A DNA stretch of 64,000 nucleotides from assembly GCA_016234495.1 (NCBI GenBank), contig JACRBI010000049.1, forward strand, positions 1-64,000, given 5' to 3'. Made by a program: the position numbers and the translations under genes. This DNA is from Chloroflexota bacterium. Its GTDB lineage: Bacteria > Chloroflexota > Anaerolineae > Anaerolineales > Villigracilaceae. Position 1 is the stretch's first letter, and every line of letters starts with the position of its first letter. Below are positions 54,844-64,000 of the stretch, piece by piece. The notes under the pieces are model-generated. The model did not search any database. It had not been told where the DNA came from and worked only from the letters and a program-made list of their open reading frames with translations.

Positions 54844-56717
54844 TCGAGGTGTGCCTTAATGCTTTCCGCCGCGCTGATATTCATACCTTTGACCGCGGCC
54901 AGGTCTTCAATGCCTGCCTCTCTAATCTTATCCATGGAACCGAAATGTTTCAAGAGCGCTTTTCGGCGCGCAGGCCCAATGCCCGGGATAGAATCAAGCT
55001 GCGAAGCAAGACCCTGCTTCGAGCGGCGTGCGCGATGCGCCGTGATCCCAAAGCGATGCGCCTCGTCGCGAATCCGCTGCACGAGATACAGTCCCTGCGA
55101 ATGACGCGGCAAAATCAACGGCTGGCTGTTGTGCGGGAAGAAAATTTCCTCCTCCTGTTTGGCAAGGCCGACTACCGGCACTTTGCCAAACAAATCAAAT
55201 TCTTCGAGGACTTTGACCACACGTCCGAGTTGACCTTTACCGCCGTCAATGATGATGAGATCGGGGAGGAAGGAAAACGACGCATCCTTTTTCGCACCCG
55301 GGCTTGGTTCGGTTTCTTCGGCAGATCGCCACCTTTTGAATCGGCGCGTAAGCATTTCCTCCATCGACGCAAAGTCGTCGGGCGCGCCGATGCTCGTGCT
55401 GTCAATATTGAATTTGCGATAGAGATTCTTGGCGGGCGTGCCCTGCTCAAAGACGACCATCGCGCCGACAGTTGCCACGCCCTGCGTGTGACTGACATCG
55501 TAACACTCAATGCGGTTCGGCGGCGCGGACAATTTCAACGCTGTCTGTAATTCGCCCAGCGCCTGTTCCTGTTTGTGGGCATCTGCCTGCCATTGCGCGC
55601 GCAACGACTGTAAGGTTTCAGTTGCATTCTCGGCGGCCATGTTCACCAGGTCGTGCGGCTGACCATCCTTTGGCACGAAGAATTCCATTTTCCTGCCGCC
55701 GCGTTTTGAGCGGAGCCACTGGCTGATGATGCTGGCTTCCTCCACTTCAATTTCAGAGGGCAGCATCACTTGTTCGGGAATGTTCGCGGCTTCGGTATAA
55801 AACTGCTTGACGAACTCGGCCATCACTTCCTGGTCGGCTGTGTCTTCGGTGCCTTCGAGGATGAAGTATTCGCGGCCGATCAATTTCCCGCCGCGGATGA
55901 AGAAGATCTGCACGCAGGCTTCGCCATCAGAGCGCGCCATTGCCAAAACATCCGAGTCTTTGTAATCTGTCGCAAAGACGATCTTCTGCCTTTCGATAAT
56001 GGTCTGCATCGACTTGAGCTGGTCGCGCAGAGCGGCGGCTTTTTCAAAGCGCATGTCGTCGGCAGCCTTTTGCATTTCCGCTTGCAGGCGCATGACAATG
56101 CCTTCGCTGTTGCCGCTCAGGAACTCCATCAGGTCAGAGATCATTTGGCGGTAGCCTGCCTGAGTGACCGCCGCGATACAAGGGGCAGTACACAGCTTGA
56201 TGTCAAGATAAAGACACGCGCGTTTGTCGAGGCCGGTAATTTCGCGGTCACATGTCAGGTAGGGGAAGATTCGCCGCAGGGCTTCCAGTGTTTGATAAAC
56301 CGCCCATGCCGAAGTGTACGGCCCAAAATAGCGCGAGCCATCTTCAACCATTTGGCGGGTGACCGTCACTTTTGGATACGGTTCGTTCCAATGAATTTTT
56401 ATGTACGGATAGCGCTTGTCGTCTTTGAGGCGGATATTGTATTTGGGGCGGTGCTTCTTGATCAGGTTCATCTCAAGGATGAGCGCCTCAAGCTCCGAGC
56501 CGACCACGATCCATTCAATATCCACAATGTCGCGCACGAGACGGCGCGTCTTCGCATCGTGACTCGAGTCAGAATGGAAATACGACCGCACGCGGTTTTT
56601 CAAGCTGATGGCTTTGCCGACGTAAATAATTGTCCCCTCGGCGTTGCGGTAGAGATAACAGCCCGGTTTGGAAGGCAGTGTGGCAAGGATGCCTTGCAGT
56701 TTTTCAGAAATTTCCAT
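54840..56717 (-). CDS. uvrC: Excinuclease ABC subunit C
   Basis: GIY-YIG PGCYLYRNAEGTIIYVGKAISLKNRVRSYF, UVR motif, C-terminal HhH SIPGIGPARRKALLKHFGS; start MEISEKL at 56717 preferred over 57002. Confidence 0.96.
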   Translation of the reverse strand: MEISEKLQGILATLPSKPGCYLYRNAEGTIIYVGKAISLKNRVRSYFHSDSSHDAKTRRLVRDIVDIEWIVVGSELEALILEMNLIKKHRPKYNIRLKDDKRYPYIKIHWNEPYPKVTVTRQMVEDGSRYFGPYTSAWAVYQTLEALRRIFPYLTCDREITGLDKRACLYLDIKLCTAPCIAAVTQAGYRQMISDLMEFLSGNSEGIVMRLQAEMQKAADDMRFEKAAALRDQLKSMQTIIERQKIVFATDYKDSDVLAMARSDGEACVQIFFIRGGKLIGREYFILEGTEDTADQEVMAEFVKQFYTEAANIPEQVMLPSEIEVEEASIISQWLRSKRGGRKMEFFVPKDGQPHDLVNMAAENATETLQSLRAQWQADAHKQEQALGELQTALKLSAPPNRIECYDVSHTQGVATVGAMVVFEQGTPAKNLYRKFNIDSTSIGAPDDFASMEEMLTRRFKRWRSAEETEPSPGAKKDASFSFLPDLIIIDGGKGQLGRVVKVLEEFDLFGKVPVVGLAKQEEEIFFPHNSQPLILPRHSQGLYLVQRIRDEAHRFGITAHRARRSKQGLASQLDSIPGIGPARRKALLKHFGSMDKIREAGIEDLAAVKGMNISAAESIKAHLE

Positions 56718-56740
56718 CGCGGTTGATTTTATCAAACAAG

Positions 56741-56795
56741 TAGGGGCGCAACACCTGCACTGCGCGCAGGCGCAAGTGTATATTGCGCCCCTACG
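56741..56795. repeat. GTAGGGGCGCAA...TTGCGCCCCTAC palindromic repeat
   Basis: Inverted arms between uvrC and the histidine kinase. Confidence 0.75.
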
Positions 56796-57843
56796 TTGGC
56801 AAATCAATAATGAACGTCGCGCCTTTGCCCACTTCACTTTGCGCTTCGATCGCCCCGTGATGCGCGAGGACAAGCTGCTTGGCGATGGCGAGGCCGAGCC
56901 CGGAGTTTGCCCGTTCTGTTCTGGATTTATCGCCGCGCCAGAATCTGTCGAAGATGAAGGGCAGATTCTCCGCGGGGATGCCTTGACCTGTATCTCGTAC
57001 AACGAATCTTACCCCGCCGTCAGTTGATTCTGTTTCGATTGAAATTCTTCCGCCCTGCGGTGTGTGTCGAATCGCGTTCGAGATTAAATTGGACAGCACT
57101 TGATTCAGACGGTCATAGTCCGCGGTCAATTCTTTGGCAGGGTCGTGAATCTTTGTTTGCAGGTCAATGCCGAGGGATGCAGCCTGGGCGGAAAAACTCG
57201 AAGTGAGATCAGTCAACAGGTCAGCCAGCAGGAAGCGGGTGGGGTGAAGCGGAAGTTGTCCCGCCTCCGCAAGCGACAGAGTCTGCAAGTCGTTCACGAG
57301 CCGCGCTAGGAATTTGGTTTCATCTAGCGTGTTATTGATGTGCGCGGGGGTCGGCTGATAAACGCCGTCAATGATGCCTTCGAGGTTGCCTTGAATGATG
57401 TGCAGCGGCGTGCGGAGTTCGTGCGCGATGTCGGCGGTCAGGTTGCGTCGCTGTTGGTCGGCGCGTTCGAGTTCGCCGACCATTTTGTTGAAGCGCTTGG
57501 TCAATTCATTAAACTGAGGCGAATCGCTTACGGGTACGCGTACGCTGAGATTTCCCTCTGCGATGGAGTCGATGGCGTTGAATATTTGGCCCATCGGTTT
57601 GCCGAAGCGAGTGTATAAATTGAAAGCTGTGAAGATCGCGAGGAGCGCCACTGCGAACGGCGCGCCGCACAGCAGAAGCCATATATTTTTAACTCCCGCG
57701 TATTCCGAAAAAATTAAATAGAGAGCGGCGGCGCTGCCTCCAATAAAAAGCGAGATGACGCTAAACAAGAAAAAGACAAACGGAATAAATCGACGACCGC
57801 CGCGCCATTTTCTTGGGGAGTGTGGGGGAGGGTGAGTGGACAT
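56791..57843 (-). CDS. HAMP-domain sensor histidine kinase
   Basis: TM helices, HAMP, LTADIAHELRTPLHIIQGNLEGI, LSNLISNAIRHTPQGG, DTGQGIPAENLPFIFDRFWRGD. Confidence 0.94.
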   Translation of the reverse strand: MSTHPPPHSPRKWRGGRRFIPFVFFLFSVISLFIGGSAAALYLIFSEYAGVKNIWLLLCGAPFAVALLAIFTAFNLYTRFGKPMGQIFNAIDSIAEGNLSVRVPVSDSPQFNELTKRFNKMVGELERADQQRRNLTADIAHELRTPLHIIQGNLEGIIDGVYQPTPAHINNTLDETKFLARLVNDLQTLSLAEAGQLPLHPTRFLLADLLTDLTSSFSAQAASLGIDLQTKIHDPAKELTADYDRLNQVLSNLISNAIRHTPQGGRISIETESTDGGVRFVVRDTGQGIPAENLPFIFDRFWRGDKSRTERANSGLGLAIAKQLVLAHHGAIEAQSEVGKGATFIIDLPT

Positions 57844-57850
57844 GGGGAGT

Positions 57851-57900
57851 GTTGGTAAAAGGTAATTGGTAAGTGGTAATTACCAATTACCTTTTACCTT
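57851..57900. repeat. GGTAAAAGGTAATTGGTAA...TTACCTTTTACC palindromic repeat (family F)
   Basis: Inverted arms; related sequence at 14496-14560 and within 16128-16165. Confidence 0.75.
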
Positions 57901-58571
57901 TCTATAAAACGATAGCCAATTCCATATACCGTCTCGATCATGGATTCGCCTGATGCGGTTTCAAGTTTTTTGCGCAGGTTCTTGATGTGCGAGTCGACGC
58001 TGCGGTCAATGCTGGATGCGCCGCCGTGCAGGTCTTCGATCAACTGCTCGCGGGTGAGGGTTTGCCCGGGGCGGGCTGCCAGCAATTGCAGAAGTTTGAA
58101 TTCGTTGGGCGTGAGTTTGATCGGCGCGCCATTAACCGTAACGGAATATTTTTCCGAGTCGATCTCAAGCCCGCCGATGCGAATGATGGATGGTAATTTG
58201 ATCTCTCCGCGTGTTCTGCGCAGGAGAGCGCGCACACGCGCCACAAGCGTGCGCGGTGAAAATGGCTTGGTGATGTAATCGTCCGCGCCGATTTCGAGGC
58301 CGGTGACCTGATCCACCTCTTCAGCGAGGGCGGTCAGCATGATGATGGGCACGTCGCTTTCGCGGCGCAGGATACGGCAGACTTCGCGCCCGTCCATGCC
58401 GGGCAGCATCAGGTCGAGGATGATGAGATCGGGTTTTTCGCGGCGGGCAGTTGTCAGCGCAGATTGACCGTCACCTGCTGTGACGACTCGATAGCCGTTC
58501 TTCTCCAGATAGTCGCGTGTCAGGCGGACGATCTTGGGTTCGTCATCTACAACGAGAATGAGTTCGGTCAT
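57894..58571 (-). CDS. OmpR/PhoB-family response regulator
   Basis: REC DLIILDLMLPGMDG; winged-helix LTPNEFKLLQLLAARPGQTLTREQL. Confidence 0.95.
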   Translation of the reverse strand: MTELILVVDDEPKIVRLTRDYLEKNGYRVVTAGDGQSALTTARREKPDLIILDLMLPGMDGREVCRILRRESDVPIIMLTALAEEVDQVTGLEIGADDYITKPFSPRTLVARVRALLRRTRGEIKLPSIIRIGGLEIDSEKYSVTVNGAPIKLTPNEFKLLQLLAARPGQTLTREQLIEDLHGGASSIDRSVDSHIKNLRKKLETASGESMIETVYGIGYRFIER

Positions 58572-58667
58572 GGGGAAAGTATAAAGGACACTTGCGCCGT
58601 ACGCCAGTGCAGGTGTGAGGGATGAAAGATGAAGGATGAAGAAAGAGGAAAGAGGGTTTGGAAAACC

Positions 58668-59630
58668 TCATGCGATTTTGATCACCACTTTTCCTCGGGC
58701 ATGTTCGGTCATCAGATATTTGATCGCTTTGGCTGTTTCGCTCAACGGGTAACTTTTGTCAATAATCGGAACGAGCTTGCCTGTTTCAAGTAGTTCTTTG
58801 AGAATCAACAGGTCTTGTTTAGGGGTCGTCGCGATTCCCATGAAACAGATCGTCCTGCTGCCAAGCCGCGAGATTAATGACCCCAGAAACATTGCCTGCA
58901 GAACTTGAGAGAAGGAACCTCCAGCCACGATGCAGATTCCCGTTGGGCTTAACGCTCTCCGGTAATTCAAAATCGGATGGTATCCGTTTACGGCCAGAAT
59001 CAAGTCATACTGCCGCCCGTTTTTGGTAAAGTCTTCGCGAGTGTAATCAATGACATGATCAGCGCCGATGGAACGCGCCATGTCAAAATTCCGCGTGCGG
59101 CACACGGCGGTTACTTCTGCGCCGTAGGATTTGGCGATTTGCACGGCAAATGTGCCCACGCCGCCAGATGCCCCGTCAATGAGGACCTTTTGCCCCGGTT
59201 GAACCTGCCCCTTGTCGCGCAGAGCCTGCAATGCGGTGAACGCCGCCACAGGCACAGACGCCGCCTGTTCGAAGGAGACATTGGCTGGTTTCAGCGCGAA
59301 TTTACTTTCACCATTGCAGGCATACTCGGCAAACGAGCCCGGGGCAACCCCGAACACCGCGTCACCCGGCTTAAACTCGGTGACGCTGCCGCCTACCGCT
59401 TCAACCGTCCCTGCAACGTCAGTCCCCAATTTCGGATCTCTGGGTTTGCGAAATCCTCCAAACAAGCGGCGAATGAGCGGCGACATTGAGAAGCCTCGCC
59501 ATTCCATCGCATTGACGGATGCAGCGTGGACTTTGACCAGCACTTGCTTCTCTGTGGGGATAGGCTTTTCAACTTCTTCAACCTGCAGGATTTCGGGCGG
59601 TCCATATTCGGTGTAGAGTATCGCTTTCAT
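58668..59630 (-). CDS. NAD(P)-dependent alcohol dehydrogenase / quinone oxidoreductase (MDR)
   Basis: MKAILYTEYGPPEILQVEEVEKP, GTDVAGTVEAVG, KVLIDGASGGVGTFAVQIAKSYGAEVTAV. Confidence 0.93.
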   Translation of the reverse strand: MKAILYTEYGPPEILQVEEVEKPIPTEKQVLVKVHAASVNAMEWRGFSMSPLIRRLFGGFRKPRDPKLGTDVAGTVEAVGGSVTEFKPGDAVFGVAPGSFAEYACNGESKFALKPANVSFEQAASVPVAAFTALQALRDKGQVQPGQKVLIDGASGGVGTFAVQIAKSYGAEVTAVCRTRNFDMARSIGADHVIDYTREDFTKNGRQYDLILAVNGYHPILNYRRALSPTGICIVAGGSFSQVLQAMFLGSLISRLGSRTICFMGIATTPKQDLLILKELLETGKLVPIIDKSYPLSETAKAIKYLMTEHARGKVVIKIA

Positions 59631-59647
59631 GTTTGCCAGTCCATTAC

Positions 59648-60469
59648 CTATTTCTGCATCCAGACTTCCCATTTGCCGTTTCCATTCGTGGGCAGTCCTT
59701 CTCCGAGCCATTCATACAATGAGCCATCGTAGACCGCCACGTTTTCATGGCCTGTCATCAGATGTGCCGCCGCATTAACTGCCGCCGCGATCCCGCCGCC
59801 GCAGTAGGTGATGATGCGTTTACGCTGGGATATGTCGTTTAGTTGTTGCGCAAGTTTTTCATCAGGCTGGAAGTAATCCATACCCTGCATCATATCCCCC
59901 TGCATCAAATCCATGCAAGAGAGATTGATCGAGCCGGGGATGTGCCTGGCTTCAAAACTGACGGGCGGCAACACGTTCACGATGGCGACATCGCCATCAT
60001 CAGCGGATGCCAAAATCTCCTCTTTGACGGCGAACATACCCGGCCTGACCTGACCCTCAAAAGCGGACGGCTCATACTGACGGGACGCCTGCTCGATGTT
60101 TCCCCCGGCATTTTTCCACGCTGACAGTCCCCCGTTGAGAATCCGCACGTTATTGTGCCCCGCGTAGCGTAACACCCACCACGCGCGCACGGCATACGGA
60201 AGCATCCCGCACGCATACACAACCACCTCATCGTCATTCGAGATGCCGGCGTTTCCAATTTGCGTAGCCAGCAGTTCTTCGGGCGAAATTGTAGCCATAT
60301 ACGGGCTGTTGGGATCTGAAAACTTCGCGTGGTCAAAATATGCTGCGCCGGGAATGTGTCCCAGCAGATAGGCATCGTCGGTGATGGTCGCATCAAAGAT
60401 TCTGAGATTCTTATTTCCCAGCTTTTCCAACAGTTCATCGGCTTCGATCAGGATTTCTTTGCGGTTCAT
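59648..60469 (-). CDS. Sulfurtransferase (two-domain rhodanese)
   Basis: Two rhodanese domains; active-site loop RIITYCGGGIAAAVNAAAHL; start MNRKEIL at 60469. Confidence 0.9.
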   Translation of the reverse strand: MNRKEILIEADELLEKLGNKNLRIFDATITDDAYLLGHIPGAAYFDHAKFSDPNSPYMATISPEELLATQIGNAGISNDDEVVVYACGMLPYAVRAWWVLRYAGHNNVRILNGGLSAWKNAGGNIEQASRQYEPSAFEGQVRPGMFAVKEEILASADDGDVAIVNVLPPVSFEARHIPGSINLSCMDLMQGDMMQGMDYFQPDEKLAQQLNDISQRKRIITYCGGGIAAAVNAAAHLMTGHENVAVYDGSLYEWLGEGLPTNGNGKWEVWMQK

Positions 60470-60632
60470 GGTTGCTCCTCCATTGGTTGGTTTTGGATTG
60501 TGCCCAGAATATATCAACTCTTTGTGGAGGAAATGTGGGGTTTTCAGTGAGAGAATGTGGAAGTGTGGGAGGAATAAAAGCAGAAAGAGGAAAGAAGTGT
60601 TAACCTTCTTTCCTCTTTCCATTTACTGCCTA

Positions 60633-61097
60633 TTATTCACTCTTCTTTTCTTCGGCAGGCTTGTCACCGTCTGCTGCGGGGGTTTCGCCATGCGCGCGCT
60701 TGTGCCACTCATTGAACATGGACGGAGCGCCATCTTTCCAATGTTTGCCCCAGGGTCCGTGGTGACCGTGATGTCCGCCATGCCACATCATGCGGCGGAA
60801 GAACATCATCTTCATGAAGCCGAAGAACAGGAACAGGAAGAAGATGCCGAAGCAGATTCCGCCGAATGGGGAGAACCCGAAATGATGTCCGTATGGGCGG
60901 ATGCCATAGCCGTAACCGTACATCATCGGCGGGACGGGCGCGGCCTGTCCGTTTTCAGCGGCTTTGGATATGGCAGTTGCCACAGCCGGGGCTTGTGATA
61001 TTCCCTGCGCCATACCGGCTTTATAAGCGAAAGCCCCGGCGCCGAGGATCAGTCCGGCGACGATCAAAAAAGCAAAGATGCGAAATGCGATTTTCAT
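60633..61097 (-). CDS. Hypothetical membrane protein with Gly/His-rich segment
   Basis: Two hydrophobic segments; MWHGGHHGHHGPWGKHWKDG. Confidence 0.75.
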   Translation of the reverse strand: MKIAFRIFAFLIVAGLILGAGAFAYKAGMAQGISQAPAVATAISKAAENGQAAPVPPMMYGYGYGIRPYGHHFGFSPFGGICFGIFFLFLFFGFMKMMFFRRMMWHGGHHGHHGPWGKHWKDGAPSMFNEWHKRAHGETPAADGDKPAEEKKSE

Positions 61098-61335
61098 TTT
61101 TACCTCTCAAAATTGAATTGATTTGATTTGTTCTTACGCGCTAAATTTATCAATCCATTGTGGAGGAATTATGGATGAGCGCGGCAGGGTTTGTGGAGGC
61201 TGTGTAAGAGAAGTATCAGAAACCGGCCTGTAACTTTTCAGCCCAAATGGCATCTGATACAATGCGAGGCGGTAATAATGAACTTGAAAGCATCGTCTTG
61301 AAGATGGTTAAAAATAATTTCAGGAAAAAATAACA

Positions 61336-62277
61336 ATGTCCAACAACGAAAAACATGTAAAAGTACTGGTGCTCGGAGCAGGGCCGGCGGGACTATCCGC
61401 GGCGTTGTACGCGGCGCGCGCGGAACTTGAACCCGTGGTCTTGACCGGGATGCAGTTGGGCGGTCAGGCCGCGCTGACGCACACCATTGAAAACTACCCC
61501 GGCTTTCCCGAAGGCGTGGGCGGAGCGCAACTGGGCGAGTTGTTCCAGAAGCAGGCGGAACACTTCGGCGCGAAGGTTGAGTTTGACATGGCGCATGAAG
61601 TTGATTTTTCACAGCGCCCGTTCAAAGTGACAACCGACAATGGCGAGTACAAAGCCGACACCTTGATCCTCTCGACCGGCGCGAACCCGACTCACCTCAA
61701 CGTGCCCGGCGAAGTCGAGTTGACCGGCCGCGGCGTTTCCTACTGCGCCACCTGCGACGGCTGGTTTTTTAAAGACAAAAAAGTTGTCATCGTGGGCGGC
61801 GGCGACTCGGCGCTCGAAGAGGCGCTCTTCATCACGCGCTTCGCTTCCTCCGTGACCGTCATTCATCGCCGCGACGAATTCCGCGCCAGCACTATTTTGC
61901 AGAAACGCGCGAAGGAACACCCCAAGATGAACTTCATCCTCGACACCATCGTGACCGAAGTCGTCGGCACGGATAAAGTTGAAACGCTGAAGTTAAAGAA
62001 CGTGAAGACCGGCGCCGAATCCACTTTTGACACCGATGGCTTGTTCATCTTCATCGGCCACATCCCGAACTCGCAAATGTTCAAAGGCCAACTCGAAATG
62101 AGCGACCTCGGCTACGTCATCGTCAACGACAAAATGGAAACCAGTGTCGAGGGCGTGTACGCGGCAGGCGAGATTGCCGACCCGCATTTCCGGCAGGTGA
62201 TCACCTCGGCGGGGATGGGCGCCGCAGCAGCCATCCAGGCGACCAGACTCCTCGAAGCAGAATCAGAACAGGGCTAG
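61336..62277 (+). CDS. trxB: Thioredoxin-disulfide reductase
   Basis: VLGAGPAGLSAALYAARAEL, CATCDGWFFKDKKVVIVGGGDSALEEALFI, GVYAAGEIADP. Confidence 0.95.
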   Translation: MSNNEKHVKVLVLGAGPAGLSAALYAARAELEPVVLTGMQLGGQAALTHTIENYPGFPEGVGGAQLGELFQKQAEHFGAKVEFDMAHEVDFSQRPFKVTTDNGEYKADTLILSTGANPTHLNVPGEVELTGRGVSYCATCDGWFFKDKKVVIVGGGDSALEEALFITRFASSVTVIHRRDEFRASTILQKRAKEHPKMNFILDTIVTEVVGTDKVETLKLKNVKTGAESTFDTDGLFIFIGHIPNSQMFKGQLEMSDLGYVIVNDKMETSVEGVYAAGEIADPHFRQVITSAGMGAAAAIQATRLLEAESEQG

Positions 62278-62339
62278 GAAAGACCCGCATCAGACTTAGC
62301 CGGGAGCTGATCCCGTTTAAGAATCAGAATCCACACTGA

Positions 62340-63425
<1,086 letters not shown>

Positions 63426-63429
63426 TTTT

Positions 63430-63485
63430 GTTGAAGGTCGAAAGTCAAAGGTCATAGACCAGACTTTCGACCTTTGACTTTTGAC
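63430..63485. repeat. GGTCGAAAGTCAAAGGTC...GACTTTCGACCTTTGAC palindromic repeat
   Basis: Inverted arms between mdh and citrate synthase genes. Confidence 0.75.
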
Positions 63486-63503
63486 TAATAAAAATAGGAG
63501 TTC

Positions 63504-64000
63504 ATGATGATTCTTCACGAAAAAATGTCTGCCCAGTTGCCCGCATGGCGCGAACGAATTAAGTCCCTTTCAAAGGAACATGCCGAAGTAAAAGTTGCGG
63601 AAGTCAATGTGGGGCAGATCGTCGGCGGGATGCGCGACATCAAATCCCTGCTTTCTGATATTTCCTATGTGGATCCAGCCGAAGGGATTCGTTTCCGCGG
63701 TTTGTCCATCCCTGAGTTGTTGAAAGCTTTGCCCAAAGGACGCGGCAACAAAATGCCGTTGGTCGGCGGATTGTATTACCTGTTGATGATCGGCGAAGTT
63801 CCCACCAAGGAACAGGCGCTCGAAGTGGAAGCCGAATGGGCCAAGCGCTCCAGCGTGCCTGATTATGTGTTCAAGATGCTCAAGACGATGCCGAAAGAGA
63901 CTCATCCGATGACGCTCTTCTCGCAGGCAGTTCTCGCGCTGCAGAACGGCTCGGTCTTCGCCAGCAAATATCACTCGATGAAGAAGGATCAATACTGGGA
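63504..64000 (+). CDS. Citrate synthase, N-terminal part (runs off window)
   Basis: IVGGMRDIKSLLSDISYVDPAEGIRFRGLSIPELLKALPKG...LYYLLMIGEVPTKEQ...MTLFSQAVLALQNGS. Confidence 0.9.
   Translation, partial: MMILHEKMSAQLPAWRERIKSLSKEHAEVKVAEVNVGQIVGGMRDIKSLLSDISYVDPAEGIRFRGLSIPELLKALPKGRGNKMPLVGGLYYLLMIGEVPTKEQALEVEAEWAKRSSVPDYVFKMLKTMPKETHPMTLFSQAVLALQNGSVFASKYHSMKKDQYW

Noticed and set aside
55770-56726. 318-aa plus-strand ORF opposite uvrC
   Set aside because: Antisense shadow ORF; UvrC is unambiguous on the minus strand.
56718-57002. N-terminal extension of UvrC in the ORF track
   Set aside because: Overlaps the 3' end of the upstream histidine kinase and lies in repeat sequence; MEISEKLQGILATLPSKPGCYLY is the typical UvrC start.

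Overview
This 64 kb window looks chromosomal, most likely from a Chloroflexi (Anaerolineae-like) bacterium; that taxonomy is inferred from gene content and style. I annotate about 50 protein-coding genes. They include an exopolysaccharide cluster, a mevalonate-pathway cluster, a type II restriction-modification pair, ABC exporter genes, a 2344-aa multi-PAS hybrid kinase, selA, tsaD/tsaC/prmC/prfA, uvrC, trxB, mdh and a partial citrate synthase.

The strongest leads are:
(1) A Dlt-like surface acylation operon at 25855-31614: FAAL, ACP, two SGNH proteins and an MBOAT. A 38-aa membrane ORF missing from the ORF track sits directly upstream of the MBOAT and ends in a DltX-like C-terminal aromatic/Tyr motif (WIYQGF).
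(2) A probable selenocysteine-containing alkylmercury lyase-like protein at 15855-16532. Its in-frame TGA falls at the catalytic Cys position and is followed by a SECIS-like hairpin; selA is in the same window.
(3) A tandem pair of structured, promoter-bearing intergenic elements with covarying hairpins at 51061-51372.
(4) Several families of palindromic repeats, some inserted in-frame in coding genes (prmC, the heparinase-like gene, others). One family flanks a GxxExxY nuclease-like gene.
(5) Triplication of the 3' end of the FAAL gene around inserted cassettes.

No tRNA, rRNA, CRISPR array or transposase was recognised. All homology statements come from motif recognition, not database searches.
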